Source: Bacteroidaceae bacterium
GTDB taxonomy: Bacteria > Bacteroidota > Bacteroidia > Bacteroidales > Bacteroidaceae
Length of the DNA stretch: 64,000 nt
Direction of reading: 5' to 3'
Assembly (NCBI GenBank): GCA_017631315.1
Contig: JAGBTN010000017.1
Span: forward strand, 282,715 to 346,714
Shown: positions 43,159-52,073 of the stretch, in pieces
How positions within the stretch are numbered: position 1 is the first letter of the stretch
Layout of the letters: each line of letters begins with the position of its first letter
Program-made: the position numbers and the translations under genes
The notes under the pieces: model-generated
Database searches by the model: none
What the model saw: only the letters and a program-made list of their open reading frames with translations
What the model was told of the DNA's origin: nothing

Positions 43159-43893
43159 ATGGAAGCAAAAGAAGCAATAGTCAAAATAATAAAGGCGTTG
43201 CTGGACATTGAAGAACCCACGCAACGCCAACTGCTCATTGACTACCTGATGGGCAGGCGGAGCCGCCAGATAGAAGAATTAGGACTTTCGGACAAAGAGA
43301 CATTCGGCATTGGCGAATCGCACGACGAAGACTACTGGTCCACCGTCATCGATGCTGCATACGAGGGCGAACTGCTCAAGCAAATGGCATCGAAGAAAAA
43401 TGCACTGACGCCCACCACCGCAGGCAAGAAGTTTGCAAAGAAACCACAATCGTTCATCATCTCCGACGACGAAGCAATCGGTGAAACCGAATCGGATGTG
43501 CCTGAAATAGATTCCATCCTGGCGCAAGCCCAGACGGAGCATCAAACCTCTAACAGCACCGCCTCGCCTCAAGCAAAAAGACACATTAAGCTCATCACTG
43601 CCATAGACCGGCACATCGCCCTCGAAGACTTTGCCGAAAGCGAAGGACTGGGACTCGACGAGGTGCTCGACGACCTGGAAATGATGGCGGAGCAAAAGCA
43701 CTACCTCGACATAACATACTTTACAGACGAAGTGCTTGGCGAAGACTGCATGGACGAACTGCTGGACTACTTTCAAAGTGCAAAAACAGACGACATGGCA
43801 AAAGCCATGCAAGAATACGGCGATGCCTACCACGAAGAGGAACTCCGTCTGGCACGAATAGTCTTCAGAATGAACAAAATCCAGGCCCACTAA
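43159..43893 (+). CDS. RecQ C-terminal-like protein without helicase domain (RQC plus helix-turn-helix)
   Basis: The 244-residue product resembles the end of Bacteroidota RecQ helicases. Residues 1-100 look like an RQC winged helix (IKALLDIEEPTQRQLLIDYLMG..., FGIGESHDEDYWSTVIDAAYEGELLKQM..., LTPTTAGKKFAKKPQSF). Residues 155-244 match the HTH-type end (IKLITAIDRHIALEDFAESEGLGLDEVLDDLEMM..., GDAYHEEELRLARIVF). The ATPase core and the HRDC domain are missing; an acidic linker replaces HRDC. It has a full promoter, so it is not just a fragment. A DNA-structure-binding regulator or RecQ partner is possible. The upstream frame from 43072 is excluded by the promoter. Confidence 0.7.
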   Translation: MEAKEAIVKIIKALLDIEEPTQRQLLIDYLMGRRSRQIEELGLSDKETFGIGESHDEDYWSTVIDAAYEGELLKQMASKKNALTPTTAGKKFAKKPQSFIISDDEAIGETESDVPEIDSILAQAQTEHQTSNSTASPQAKRHIKLITAIDRHIALEDFAESEGLGLDEVLDDLEMMAEQKHYLDITYFTDEVLGEDCMDELLDYFQSAKTDDMAKAMQEYGDAYHEEELRLARIVFRMNKIQAH

Positions 43894-43991
43894 CGAATAT
43901 ATAAGTCAAAGGGACTTGGTATAACAATTAATTAAACACATATTACTCCCCTCCCTAGAAGGAGTTGAGGAAGCATAAATTTAATACAGTT

Positions 43992-44915
43992 ATGGAAATA
44001 CTAAAGTTTAGCCCCATCTTCAAACCCACCCTGTGGGGCTCCGAAACATGGGTTGTATCGTCAGTTAAGGGTTCCGAGTCCATGGCCATCAATGGCATAG
44101 ACAAAGGTCAGACTCTCCCCGAAATCGTAGCACGCTACGGTGCAGAATTCCTCGGAAAGAAGAACTGCGAAAAGTTTGGCAACGACTTCCCTCTGCTCAT
44201 CAAGTTCATCGACGCACGCCAAGACCTCTCCATTCAGGTTCACCCCGACGACGAACTCAGCGCCAAAAGACATGGCAAGATGGGTAAGAACGAGATGTGG
44301 TACGTCGTTGATGCCGACCGCGGCAGCCAACTCATTGCCGGTTTCACACAAAAGATAGAAACCAGCGAGTATGCACAAAAGGTGGCAGACGGCAGCATCG
44401 AGAACGACCTCAATAAAGTCTGCGTCAGCGAAGGCGACTGCTTCTATATCCCCGCCGGACGCGTCCACGGAATTGGTGCTGGAATGGTCATTGCAGAGAT
44501 TCAGCAGACAAGCGACGTCACCTATCGCATCTACGACTATCTGCGTCGTGACCGCGACGGAAATCTCCGCGAACTGCATACCGAACTTGCACTCGACGCC
44601 ATAGATTTCGAAGACATCACCACCGACCCCAAAGTCAACTACACAGAGAAGCGCGACGACATAGTAAGCCTTGTGCAGTGCCCCTTCTTCACTACAAACG
44701 AATTGAAGCTCACACAATCCTTCAAACGTGACTACACAGGCATCGACAGTTTCCGCGTTTACATGTGTCTCAGCGGCCAGTGCTGCTTCCTCAACCCCAA
44801 CGGACAAAGCATATTCCTGCACCAGGGCGAATCACTCGTCGTGCCGGCCGCCATCAAGGAAGTAACAATCCTGCCCGACGAAAACGTTAAACTCCTGGAA
44901 AGTTACGTAGAGTAA
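43992..44915 (+). CDS. manA: Class I mannose-6-phosphate isomerase
   Basis: The 307-residue zinc enzyme interconverts mannose-6-phosphate and fructose-6-phosphate, supplying GDP-mannose or allowing mannose use. Zinc ligands are visible in LSIQVHPDDELSAKRHGKMGKNEMWYVV (Gln/His near 80 and Glu near 99) and in the IPAGRVHGIGAGMVIAEIQQTSDVTYRIYDYLR block near 160-190. The start MEILKFSPIFKPTLWG is the family N-terminus, so 43992 is preferred over 43965. It follows the RecQ-C-like gene by about 100 bp on the same strand and ends at a terminator. Confidence 0.93.
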   Translation: MEILKFSPIFKPTLWGSETWVVSSVKGSESMAINGIDKGQTLPEIVARYGAEFLGKKNCEKFGNDFPLLIKFIDARQDLSIQVHPDDELSAKRHGKMGKNEMWYVVDADRGSQLIAGFTQKIETSEYAQKVADGSIENDLNKVCVSEGDCFYIPAGRVHGIGAGMVIAEIQQTSDVTYRIYDYLRRDRDGNLRELHTELALDAIDFEDITTDPKVNYTEKRDDIVSLVQCPFFTTNELKLTQSFKRDYTGIDSFRVYMCLSGQCCFLNPNGQSIFLHQGESLVVPAAIKEVTILPDENVKLLESYVE

Positions 44916-44951
44916 AGTAAACAAAGAACTAACAACTAAATCAGTTGAAGT

Positions 44952-44981
44952 AAAAAGGGGAATTATTCAGTTCCCCTTTTT
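44952..44981. terminator. Bidirectional terminator between manA and the LRR-like gene
   Basis: AAAAAGGGGAA (44952-44962) pairs with TTCCCCTTTTT (44971-44981). The loop contains the stop codon of the minus-strand gene ending at 44963, so the hairpin serves both convergent genes. Confidence 0.8.
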
Positions 44982-45754
44982 ACTTTCTTATACCGTATCG
45001 GGTCCCCGACAATGACGACCCTGTCATATATTCTACCTTTACGAGGAAGAATCACAAATTGCAAGTTAGGGCAACTATAAAACATATCCTGACAGAACAG
45101 GCCCTTCCGTGTAAAGGCTGAATACGTAAAATGTCCGCCCTTGTCTCTTGACACATTGTGTCCCTTTACTTTCAGCCACTTCTTTGTCACCATCTTCCAT
45201 AGAGGAATTCTTTGAGATAATGTCTGCGCATTAAACTTCCTATCGGTGTATCCCAAAAGAACAAAGTAAGCGTGTCTTACTTCCTTGTAGGGGTCAGGCA
45301 ACGTAAATTTTTCGTTTTCGGTGCTAGCATATATAGATATATCATTTACGATATTTGCGCCCCAGTATGTCGTAGTGGGTTTTATGTATTCTCCTGTGAG
45401 ATTCAGTAGAATACGCTCCTCTGCACCACGAATGGTCAAATATGGTATCTCACTTGAAACAAATTGCGCCTCTAAAAGGTTAAGCAAACGCAAATTACCG
45501 CGGCCGTCTGCTCCTGCCATCTTGCGCAAGACCATTAAATCAACGGAATTCAACTTCCCCGACACAATCAAATGACGGCACGTGTCCTGCTGGGCGTCTG
45601 TTAGAATGGTAGCTAAAGTACCAGCCTTACTCACCTTTACATGAGTCGCAGAGATAGATTCTTCTTCCCCTACCCTAATCACTTTTGAAGCTAAAGAAGT
45701 ACAACTCCATAAGGAAAGAATGAGTAACATCGTAATTCTGAAAATCCTTTTCAT
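44963..45754 (-). CDS. Secreted protein with BspA-like leucine-rich-repeat N-terminal region
   Basis: The 263-residue product from MKRIFRI has a signal peptide ending about residue 23 (LILSLWSCTSLAS). Residues 35-90 match the usual opening of Bacteroidales BspA-type LRR_5 proteins (VKVSKAGTLATIL..., LIVSGKLNSVDLMVLRKMAGADGRGNLRLLNLLEAQFVS), but the long LRR array that normally follows is nearly absent; instead a basic region (KKWLKVKGHNVSRDKGGHF) and FYSCPNLQFVILPRKGRIYD end the protein. It may be a natural short form or a remnant. It has a full promoter at 45825-45855. METNAM upstream (45769) is an alternative start. Confidence 0.68.
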   Translation of the reverse strand: MKRIFRITMLLILSLWSCTSLASKVIRVGEEESISATHVKVSKAGTLATILTDAQQDTCRHLIVSGKLNSVDLMVLRKMAGADGRGNLRLLNLLEAQFVSSEIPYLTIRGAEERILLNLTGEYIKPTTTYWGANIVNDISIYASTENEKFTLPDPYKEVRHAYFVLLGYTDRKFNAQTLSQRIPLWKMVTKKWLKVKGHNVSRDKGGHFTYSAFTRKGLFCQDMFYSCPNLQFVILPRKGRIYDRVVIVGDPIRYKKVKRGTE

Positions 45755-45824
45755 AGCATTCGTTTCCATTTAATGATTTAATACATAAAACATCACTGCT
45801 TTCCTTCAGTCCTAAAGTCTGCTA

Positions 45825-45855
45825 CAAAATTACACTTTTTTTATTTTGTACCAAA
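45825..45855 (-). promoter_or_regulatory. Complete promoter for the LRR-like gene
   Basis: On the minus strand TTTG (45852-45855) and TAATTTTG (45825-45832) are 19 bp apart, about 56-71 bp before the possible starts at 45769 and 45754. Confidence 0.72.
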
Positions 45856-45942
45856 TTGTTATACGTATTTTCTCGTTCGCTGCAATATAATTCCATGTGA
45901 CTACTTATTGCAGTTCTTTCAAAAAAAAAACACTCAAAACAT

Positions 45943-45973
45943 TTGGCAGAAAAAGGAAAAAGCCGTACCTTTG
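45943..45973 (+). promoter_or_regulatory. Complete promoter for rplU-rpmA
   Basis: TTTG (45943-45946) and TACCTTTG (45966-45973) are 19 bp apart. The ATG of rplU is 92 bp downstream, leaving an unusually long leader. Confidence 0.78.
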
Positions 45974-45976
45974 CAC

Positions 45977-46065
45977 CCGATTTATGCCGTTGAGGCTCGA
46001 GAAAGCGAGTCACGAGTTGGCTCCGCCCCACGGTCAAACCCGTTATAATAATTTAAATTAAACAA
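45977..46065 (+). promoter_or_regulatory. Structured 5' leader of rplU, possible ribosomal-protein autoregulation site
   Basis: The roughly 89-nt leader is GC-richer than its flanks. CCGT (45987-45990) can pair with ACGG (46030-46033), enclosing CTCG (45996-45999) with CGAG (46006-46009). Leaders of L21 operons carry regulatory structures in other phyla; whether this fold binds L21 is inference. Confidence 0.45.
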
Positions 46066-46380
46066 ATGTACGCAATCGTAGAGATTAACGGTCAGCAGTT
46101 CCGTGTTGAGGAGGGTCAGAAGCTCTTCGTTCATCACATTGCCGGCGCAGAAGCTGGTCAGGCTGTTGAATTTGAGAATGTGTTGTTGGTCGATAACGGC
46201 ACCATCACAGTGGGCACTCCCACCGTTGCTGGCGCAAAGGTTACGGCTGAAGTTGTTTCACCCCTGGTAAAGGGCGACAAGGTGCTCGTTTTCCACAAGA
46301 AGCGTCGCAAGGGCTATCGCAAGCTCAACGGTCATCGCCAGCAGTTCACAGAACTGACCATCAAGGGTATCAACGCTTAA
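46066..46380 (+). CDS. rplU: 50S ribosomal protein L21
   Basis: L21 binds 23S rRNA in the large subunit. The 104-residue product has normal length and the family blocks [51 protein letters not shown] and [28 protein letters not shown]. rpmA follows 25 bp later, the common pairing. A full promoter and a structured leader precede it. Confidence 0.98.
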   Translation: MYAIVEINGQQFRVEEGQKLFVHHIAGAEAGQAVEFENVLLVDNGTITVGTPTVAGAKVTAEVVSPLVKGDKVLVFHKKRRKGYRKLNGHRQQFTELTIKGINA

Positions 46381-46405
46381 TGTTTAACGCTAAAGACTTA
46401 ACAAA

Positions 46406-46672
46406 ATGGCACATAAAAAAGGTGTAGGTAGCTCTAAGAACGGCCGCGAATCGGCTTCTCAGAGATTAGGTGTTAAGATTTTCGGTGGCGAGAAGTGCAT
46501 CGCAGGCAACATCATCGTTCGTCAGCGTGGTACACGTCACTATCCCGGCACTAACGTTGCTATGGGCAAAGACAACACACTTTATGCTCTCGTTGACGGA
46601 ACCGTACAGTTCAAGAAAGGTCGTCTCGACCGTAGTACTGTAAGTGTGGTGCCCGTTACAGCTGAGGCATAA
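46406..46672 (+). CDS. rpmA: 50S ribosomal protein L27
   Basis: L27 reaches the peptidyl-transferase centre with its N-terminus. The 88-residue product starts [24 protein letters not shown], the uncleaved form without the Firmicutes-type N-terminal extension, and has [29 protein letters not shown]. It is the second gene of the rplU-rpmA unit and is followed by a strong terminator 44 bp downstream. Confidence 0.98.
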   Translation: MAHKKGVGSSKNGRESASQRLGVKIFGGEKCIAGNIIVRQRGTRHYPGTNVAMGKDNTLYALVDGTVQFKKGRLDRSTVSVVPVTAEA

Positions 46673-46715
46673 GGGTACTTGCTCATCTCAGAACAAACAA
46701 TCACAACTCAAATTA

Positions 46716-46757
46716 AGTCCCCTCATGCTTCAAACCATGAGGGGACTATGTTTTTTT
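46716..46757 (+). terminator. Intrinsic terminator of rplU-rpmA
   Basis: AGTCCCCTCATG (46716-46727) pairs perfectly with CATGAGGGGACT (46736-46747), followed by ATG and seven T residues. The hairpin ends just before menA. Confidence 0.88.
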
Positions 46758-46764
46758 GATAACA

Positions 46765-47655
46765 ATGAAAAGACATACTGTCAAGGATTGGGTGCTGGCA
46801 ACAAGGCCTTGGTCATTTCCCGCTTCCACAATGCCTGTTTTCGTAACCATCATGTTCCTCTGGAGCAAAGGAATCGAAATATCATGGTGTCTCGGCATCA
46901 TGGCGCTTGTGAACATTGTCCTTGTTCATGCAGCAGGAAACGTATGGAGTGACTATCACGACTATCGTCGAAAAGTAGATGCAGACGACACCTATAGCGT
47001 TCGTACACTTGTTGCTGGCTTGTTCACTCCAAAAGAAGTACTTATGCTTTCTGTAGGTCTCCAAATAGCAGCAGTTGCTATGGGACTGGCCATGGTTGCA
47101 CTTACTGGTACCACACTTTTATGGTTCGGACTTGCTGGCATCGCACTTTCTGTTCTTTATCCGCCGCTAAAGTATGCCGCTCTTGGCGATCTCGTCATCA
47201 TGGCATGCTATGCCCTACTGCCCATGCTTGGCACAACATTCATTTGCAGTGGCAATATCATACCCGAAATACTATGGCTTGCCGTTCCTGTAGGCAGTAT
47301 CACTGTTGCCATCCTGCATGCCAACAACTCACGCGACATAGAAACAGACCACAGAGCAGGTATAAAGACATTTGCCATGCTGACAGGAAGGCCGGCTGCA
47401 ATCAATATCTATATCTTTGAACTTCTCCTGCCATATTGCTGGCTTTTGCTTACCGTTATTCTCGGATATGTCAGCCCTTGGACGTTAACAGCATTCGTCA
47501 CACTACCGCTGGCATTAGGTAATTGCAAACAGATGCTTTCCTTTCAAAAGAAAGGCATTGAAGCCATAGCCAACCTCGACGAAGCAACAGCAAAGCTGCA
47601 ACTGGCATTTAGCCTGACACTTGCAATCGGTATCATCATCAATGCATTAGTCTAA
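46765..47655 (+). CDS. menA: 1,4-dihydroxy-2-naphthoate polyprenyltransferase (MenA)
   Basis: MenA attaches the polyprenyl tail to DHNA in the inner membrane during menaquinone synthesis. The 296-residue UbiA-type protein has about eight hydrophobic segments and the two prenyl-diphosphate motifs: NVWSDYHDYRRKVDADD near 61-77 and NNSRDIETDHRAGIKTFA near 191-208. The opening VKDWVLATRPWSFPASTMPV is typical of MenA. ATG 46765 is used; an in-frame TTG nine bases earlier lies in the terminator T-run. The CPBP gene starts 6 bp after its stop. Confidence 0.9.
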   Translation: MKRHTVKDWVLATRPWSFPASTMPVFVTIMFLWSKGIEISWCLGIMALVNIVLVHAAGNVWSDYHDYRRKVDADDTYSVRTLVAGLFTPKEVLMLSVGLQIAAVAMGLAMVALTGTTLLWFGLAGIALSVLYPPLKYAALGDLVIMACYALLPMLGTTFICSGNIIPEILWLAVPVGSITVAILHANNSRDIETDHRAGIKTFAMLTGRPAAINIYIFELLLPYCWLLLTVILGYVSPWTLTAFVTLPLALGNCKQMLSFQKKGIEAIANLDEATAKLQLAFSLTLAIGIIINALV

Positions 47656-47661
47656 GCAATC

Positions 47662-48330
47662 ATGAACACGGCAGTCAGAGAACCCAATTTGCTCAAAAGG
47701 CACGAAACAAGCAAACTCATTTTCAGTTTGCTTGTGGCTGCTCTATTGTGGTTCATCATGTTCTCACCCTGGACTGCATCCCATGTCAACTTTTGGATTT
47801 GCATGAGTGCATCGGCACTTGGGCTTACATGCTTTGCATTTACATTTGGCGGACGGCAAAGTTTTGGGATTGCTGACAATTCCTCTCTCATCAAAACCTG
47901 CATCCTGGGACTATCAATAGCAGTATTACTTTGGTTTGTCTTCTATGTAGGCGACAAAGTATCACAACTGCTTTTTTCTTTTTCTCGCGCGCAGGTGAAC
48001 CTTATATATAATATTAAAGGCAATACCTCACCCACTCTACTCTCCTTGCTTCTGCTATTTATTATTGGGCCTGCAGAAGAGATATTCTGGAGAGGTTATA
48101 TACAAAGAACTCTCTCGAAATATCGTTCACCACTAACAGCCTTCATCCTTACCACCATTTGCTACACATTAGTGCATTTGCCTTCCGGCAACTTCATGCT
48201 TATTATGGCAGCAATGGTATGTGGTATTGTTTGGGGTGGACTTTATTGGCTCATGCCGAATAACCTGAAAGCAATTATCATCAGTCATGCACATTGGGAC
48301 GCTGCGGCGTTCGTATGGCTTCCTTTTTAA
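47662..48330 (+). CDS. CPBP-family intramembrane metalloprotease
   Basis: The 222-residue protein has about six hydrophobic segments and the ABI/CAAX motifs: EExxxR in GPAEEIFWRGYIQRTLSK near 134-151, the first His in TLVHLPSGNFML near 172 and a later one in IISHAHWDAAAF near 211. Members cleave within membranes; some act in prenyl-protein processing or bacteriocin immunity. The substrate here is unknown. It sits 6 bp after menA and 28 bp before serS on the same strand. Confidence 0.87.
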   Translation: MNTAVREPNLLKRHETSKLIFSLLVAALLWFIMFSPWTASHVNFWICMSASALGLTCFAFTFGGRQSFGIADNSSLIKTCILGLSIAVLLWFVFYVGDKVSQLLFSFSRAQVNLIYNIKGNTSPTLLSLLLLFIIGPAEEIFWRGYIQRTLSKYRSPLTAFILTTICYTLVHLPSGNFMLIMAAMVCGIVWGGLYWLMPNNLKAIIISHAHWDAAAFVWLPF

Positions 48331-48358
48331 AGATAACATTATATAATACTATAGCATA

Positions 48359-49678
48359 ATGCTTACACTTAAACTTATCACAGAAGAAACAGACCGAGTC
48401 ATCGCTGGACTCGAGAAAAAACATTTCGCTGATGCACGCCAGGCAATTGATGAAGTAATTGCCGTAGACAAAAAACGCCGTCAAGCACAGACAGAACTTG
48501 ACCAGAATCTCTCCGTTGCTAAAAAGTTAGCCGCAGAGATTGGCATGCTAATGAAGCAGGGCAAGCGTGAAGAAGCAGAAGATATCAAGACAAAAGTTGC
48601 CGCTTTAAAGGAAACAAACAAAGAGTTGGAAACATTGAAGGAAAACTCAGAACAAGAGTTAACCCACCTGCTTTGTCAGATTCCTAACATTCCATACGAC
48701 GAAGTTCCCGAAGGTGCTTGTGCAGAAGACAACTGGGTTGTGAAGTCTAACCTCAAAGAGTGTGTCATCGGCAAGGACACTGTAGGCAACTGGGATGCAG
48801 ACCCTGTTGTGGAAAGTGCGAAGTTACCCCATTGGGAGCTTGCCAAGAAATACAATCTCATTGACTTCGATCTTGGTGTTAAGATTTCAGGTGCTGGTTT
48901 CCCCGTCTATCGTGGAAAGGGAGCCAGACTGCAACGCGCCTTGATTGACTTCTTCCTCGACGAAGCGCAAAAGTCAGGCTATGAAGAGATTATGCCTCCT
49001 ACAGTGGTAAATGCTGCTTCTGGCTACGGAACAGGACAGCTTCCTGACAAGGAAGGACAGATGTACCACTGCCAGACGGACGACCTTTATCTCATTCCAA
49101 CAGCGGAGGTTCCTGTAACAAACATCTACCGCGATGTGATTATCGAGGAAAAGGATCTGCCCATCAAGAACTGCGCATACACACAATGTTTCCGTCGCGA
49201 AGCAGGCAGCTATGGCAAGGATGTACGTGGATTGAACCGTCTGCATGAGTTCAGCAAGATAGAGATTGTGCGTATCGACACACCTGAGCACAGTGCAGAA
49301 AGCCATAAAGAAATGCTTGAACACGTAGAAGGTTTGTTGCAAAAGTTGGAACTCCCCTATCGTATCCTTCGACTTTGTGGTGGTGACCAAAGCTTTACCA
49401 GTGCTGTTTGTTACGACTTCGAGGTTTATAGCGAAGCACAGAAGCGTTGGCTCGAGGTGAGCTCTGTTTCAAATTTCGATACATACCAGGCCAATCGTTT
49501 GAAGTGTCGTGTTCGTCGTGTAGCAACAGGTAAAACAGAACTTTGCCACACTCTCAACGGCTCTGCCCTTGCACTGCCCCGCATTGTGGCATCTATTTTG
49601 GAAAACAACCAGACAGAACAAGGCATTCGTGTTCCTAAAGCACTTGTTCCCTACATGGGTTGTGAGTTCATTGATTAA
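48359..49678 (+). CDS. serS: Serine-tRNA ligase
   Basis: SerS charges tRNA-Ser (and tRNA-Sec where present). The 439-residue class II synthetase has the N-terminal coiled-coil arm (about 30-110, charged heptads), motif 2 TQCFRREAGSYGKDVRGLNRLHEFSKIE near 275-302, and motif 3 LNGSALALPRIVASILENNQ near 400-419. YDFEVYSEAQKRWLEVSSVSNFDTYQANRL is the usual serine-binding block. Length is normal, and the nfnAB-type gene follows 28 bp later. Confidence 0.97.
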   Translation: MLTLKLITEETDRVIAGLEKKHFADARQAIDEVIAVDKKRRQAQTELDQNLSVAKKLAAEIGMLMKQGKREEAEDIKTKVAALKETNKELETLKENSEQELTHLLCQIPNIPYDEVPEGACAEDNWVVKSNLKECVIGKDTVGNWDADPVVESAKLPHWELAKKYNLIDFDLGVKISGAGFPVYRGKGARLQRALIDFFLDEAQKSGYEEIMPPTVVNAASGYGTGQLPDKEGQMYHCQTDDLYLIPTAEVPVTNIYRDVIIEEKDLPIKNCAYTQCFRREAGSYGKDVRGLNRLHEFSKIEIVRIDTPEHSAESHKEMLEHVEGLLQKLELPYRILRLCGGDQSFTSAVCYDFEVYSEAQKRWLEVSSVSNFDTYQANRLKCRVRRVATGKTELCHTLNGSALALPRIVASILENNQTEQGIRVPKALVPYMGCEFID

Positions 49679-49706
49679 GAAATAAAGATTGTAAATAGGA
49701 TAAATT

Positions 49707-52073
49707 ATGTATAAGATCATCAAGAAAGTGCAGTTCAGCGAAAAGGTATTTCGTCTGGATGTTGAAGCACCACTGATTGCAAAGGCACGCAAAGCCGGTC
49801 ATTTCGTAATCATTCGTGTTGGTGAAAAAGGCGAGCGTGTTCCTCTTACCATTGCAGGAAGTGACCCAGAGAAGGGAACCATTACATTGGTAGTGCAAAC
49901 CGTCGGAGCAAGCACCAACAAGCTGTGTGCCTTGAACGAGGGCGACTACATTACCGACGTGGTTGGTCCTTTGGGCAAAGCCACTCATATAGAAAATTTC
50001 GGTACTGTTGTTTGTGCCGGTGGTGGTGTAGGTGTTGCGCCTATGTTGCCAATTATCCAGGCTCTAAAGGCTGCCGGCAACAGAGTAATCTCTGTATTGG
50101 CTGGCCGTTCGAAAGACCTTATTATTCTGGAGGACGAGGTGCACAAGAGTTCCGACGAGGTAATTATCATGACCGACGATGGCTCATACGGCCAACAAGG
50201 TGTCGTTACCGTTGGCATAGAACAAGTCATTCAGCGTGAGAAGGTTGACAAGGTATTTGCAATCGGTCCTGCTATCATGATGAAATTCTGCTGCCTGCTC
50301 ACCAAGAAATACGAAATCCCTACTGACGTAAGTTTGAACACCATCATGGTCGACGGCACTGGTATGTGTGGTGCATGTCGTATCACAGTTGGTGGCAAGA
50401 CAAAATTCGTATGTGTCGATGGACCTGAGTTCGATGGCCACCAGGTTGACTTCGACGAGATGTTGCGTCGTGCTGGTGCATTCAAAAAGGACGAGCTTGA
50501 GGCACAAGACGAATATATCAAGCACATGGGACAGCCTGAAAAGACTGAGAATCCATGTGAGTGCAAGGCCACTCCAAGCAATCATCCTGAGGCAGACAAG
50601 ATGGATGTAACAACTCCTCTGGCAGAGTTGCTCGACCGCAAAGCTCCTTATCGCGAAGAGTTGCGTAAAAGCATGAAGGCTAAGGAGCGTACCGCCATCG
50701 AGCGTTGCCAAATGCCTGAACTTGACCCCGTATATCGTGCAACGACACGTACCGAAGAGGTTAACAAGGGACTGACTGTTGAGCAGGCACTGACCGAAGC
50801 AAAGCGTTGTCTCGACTGCGCTAACCCCACATGTATGCAGGGCTGCCCTGTGAGCATTAACATTCCTTCTTTTATTAAGAACATCGAACGCGGAGAGTTC
50901 CTCAATGCTGCACGCATTCTGAAGAGCACTTCTGCATTGCCTGCCGTATGTGGTCGTGTTTGTCCACAGGAGAAGCAGTGTGAAAGCCAGTGCATACACC
51001 TGAAGATGAACGAGCCTGCTGTTGCTATCGGCAACCTCGAACGCTTTGCTGCCGACTTTGAGCGCGAGAGCGGACGTATTGCATTGCCCGAAGTTGCAGA
51101 GAAGAACGGCAAGAAGATTGCCGTTATCGGTTCGGGTCCTGCCGGATTGAGTTTTGCTGGCGACATGGCTAAGGCTGGTTATGACGTAACAGTCTTCGAG
51201 GCTCTGCACGAGATTGGCGGTGTACTCAAGTATGGTATTCCTGAATTCCGTTTGCCCAACAGCATTGTCGATGTCGAAATAGAGAACCTCGAAAAGATTG
51301 GCGTTGAGTTCGTAAAGGACTGCATCATAGGCAAGACCATCAGCGTCAAGGAGTTGGAGAACATGGGCTTCAAGGGTATCTTTGTGGGTTCTGGTGCAGG
51401 TCTGCCAAACTTTATGGGTATTCCCGGCGAGAACTCCAATGGTATCATGTCGAGCAACGAATACCTCACACGCGTTAACTTGATGGACGCAAGCAACCCC
51501 GAAACAGATACGCCTATCAATAAGGCAAAGAGTGTGATGGTTGTTGGTGGTGGTAACACCGCAATGGACAGCTGTCGCACAGCAAAACGTCTGGGAGCAG
51601 AGCGTGTCTTCATTGCCTACCGTCGTAGCGAAGCAGAGATGCCAGCTCGTCTCGAAGAAGTGAAGCACGCCAAGGAGGAAGGCATCGAATTCCTCACCCT
51701 GCACAACCCCATCGAATATCATGCCGACGAGAAGGGTAATGTGACAGAGGTTGTATTGCAGAAGATGGAGCTCGGCGAGCCCGATGCCAGCGGTCGTCGC
51801 AGTCCGCAGCCCATCCCCGGTGCCATCGAAACGATTAAAATCGACCAGGCCATCGTTGCCGTGGGCGTAAGCCCCAACCCCATCGTGCCTACATCGATTG
51901 AAGGTCTCGAACTTGGTCGCAAGAACACCATCGCTGTGAACGACTCCATGCAAACGAACATCCCGTTCATTTTCGCCGGTGGCGACATTGTGCGTGGTGG
52001 AGCAACTGTCATCCTCGCCATGGGCGACGGCCGTCGTGCTGCAGCGGCAATGCACGAATATCTGTCGAAATAA
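49707..52073 (+). CDS. Fused NfnA-NfnB-type protein (ferredoxin-NADP reductase subunit plus GltD-like flavoprotein)
   Basis: This 788-residue protein joins two parts that are separate subunits in NfnAB (NADH-dependent ferredoxin:NADP oxidoreductase). Residues 1-270 are a PyrK-like FAD/NAD module with an FeS site in DGTGMCGACRITVGGKTKFVCVDGPEF near 216-243. Residues 340-788 are the GltD-like part: cysteines in CLDCANPTCMQGCPVSINIP and CGRVCPQEKQCESQC for two [4Fe-4S] clusters, FAD loop VIGSGPAGLSFAG near 473 and NADP loop VVGGGNTAMDSCRTAKRLG near 613. Databases often call it glutamate synthase small subunit, but no gltB is adjacent. Flavin-based electron bifurcation is a plausible role. Confidence 0.88.
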   Translation: MYKIIKKVQFSEKVFRLDVEAPLIAKARKAGHFVIIRVGEKGERVPLTIAGSDPEKGTITLVVQTVGASTNKLCALNEGDYITDVVGPLGKATHIENFGTVVCAGGGVGVAPMLPIIQALKAAGNRVISVLAGRSKDLIILEDEVHKSSDEVIIMTDDGSYGQQGVVTVGIEQVIQREKVDKVFAIGPAIMMKFCCLLTKKYEIPTDVSLNTIMVDGTGMCGACRITVGGKTKFVCVDGPEFDGHQVDFDEMLRRAGAFKKDELEAQDEYIKHMGQPEKTENPCECKATPSNHPEADKMDVTTPLAELLDRKAPYREELRKSMKAKERTAIERCQMPELDPVYRATTRTEEVNKGLTVEQALTEAKRCLDCANPTCMQGCPVSINIPSFIKNIERGEFLNAARILKSTSALPAVCGRVCPQEKQCESQCIHLKMNEPAVAIGNLERFAADFERESGRIALPEVAEKNGKKIAVIGSGPAGLSFAGDMAKAGYDVTVFEALHEIGGVLKYGIPEFRLPNSIVDVEIENLEKIGVEFVKDCIIGKTISVKELENMGFKGIFVGSGAGLPNFMGIPGENSNGIMSSNEYLTRVNLMDASNPETDTPINKAKSVMVVGGGNTAMDSCRTAKRLGAERVFIAYRRSEAEMPARLEEVKHAKEEGIEFLTLHNPIEYHADEKGNVTEVVLQKMELGEPDASGRRSPQPIPGAIETIKIDQAIVAVGVSPNPIVPTSIEGLELGRKNTIAVNDSMQTNIPFIFAGGDIVRGGATVILAMGDGRRAAAAMHEYLSK

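Noticed and set aside
45977-46065. tRNA-like fold in the rplU leader
   Set aside because: No anticodon arm, T-loop or acceptor pairing of tRNA type can be formed.
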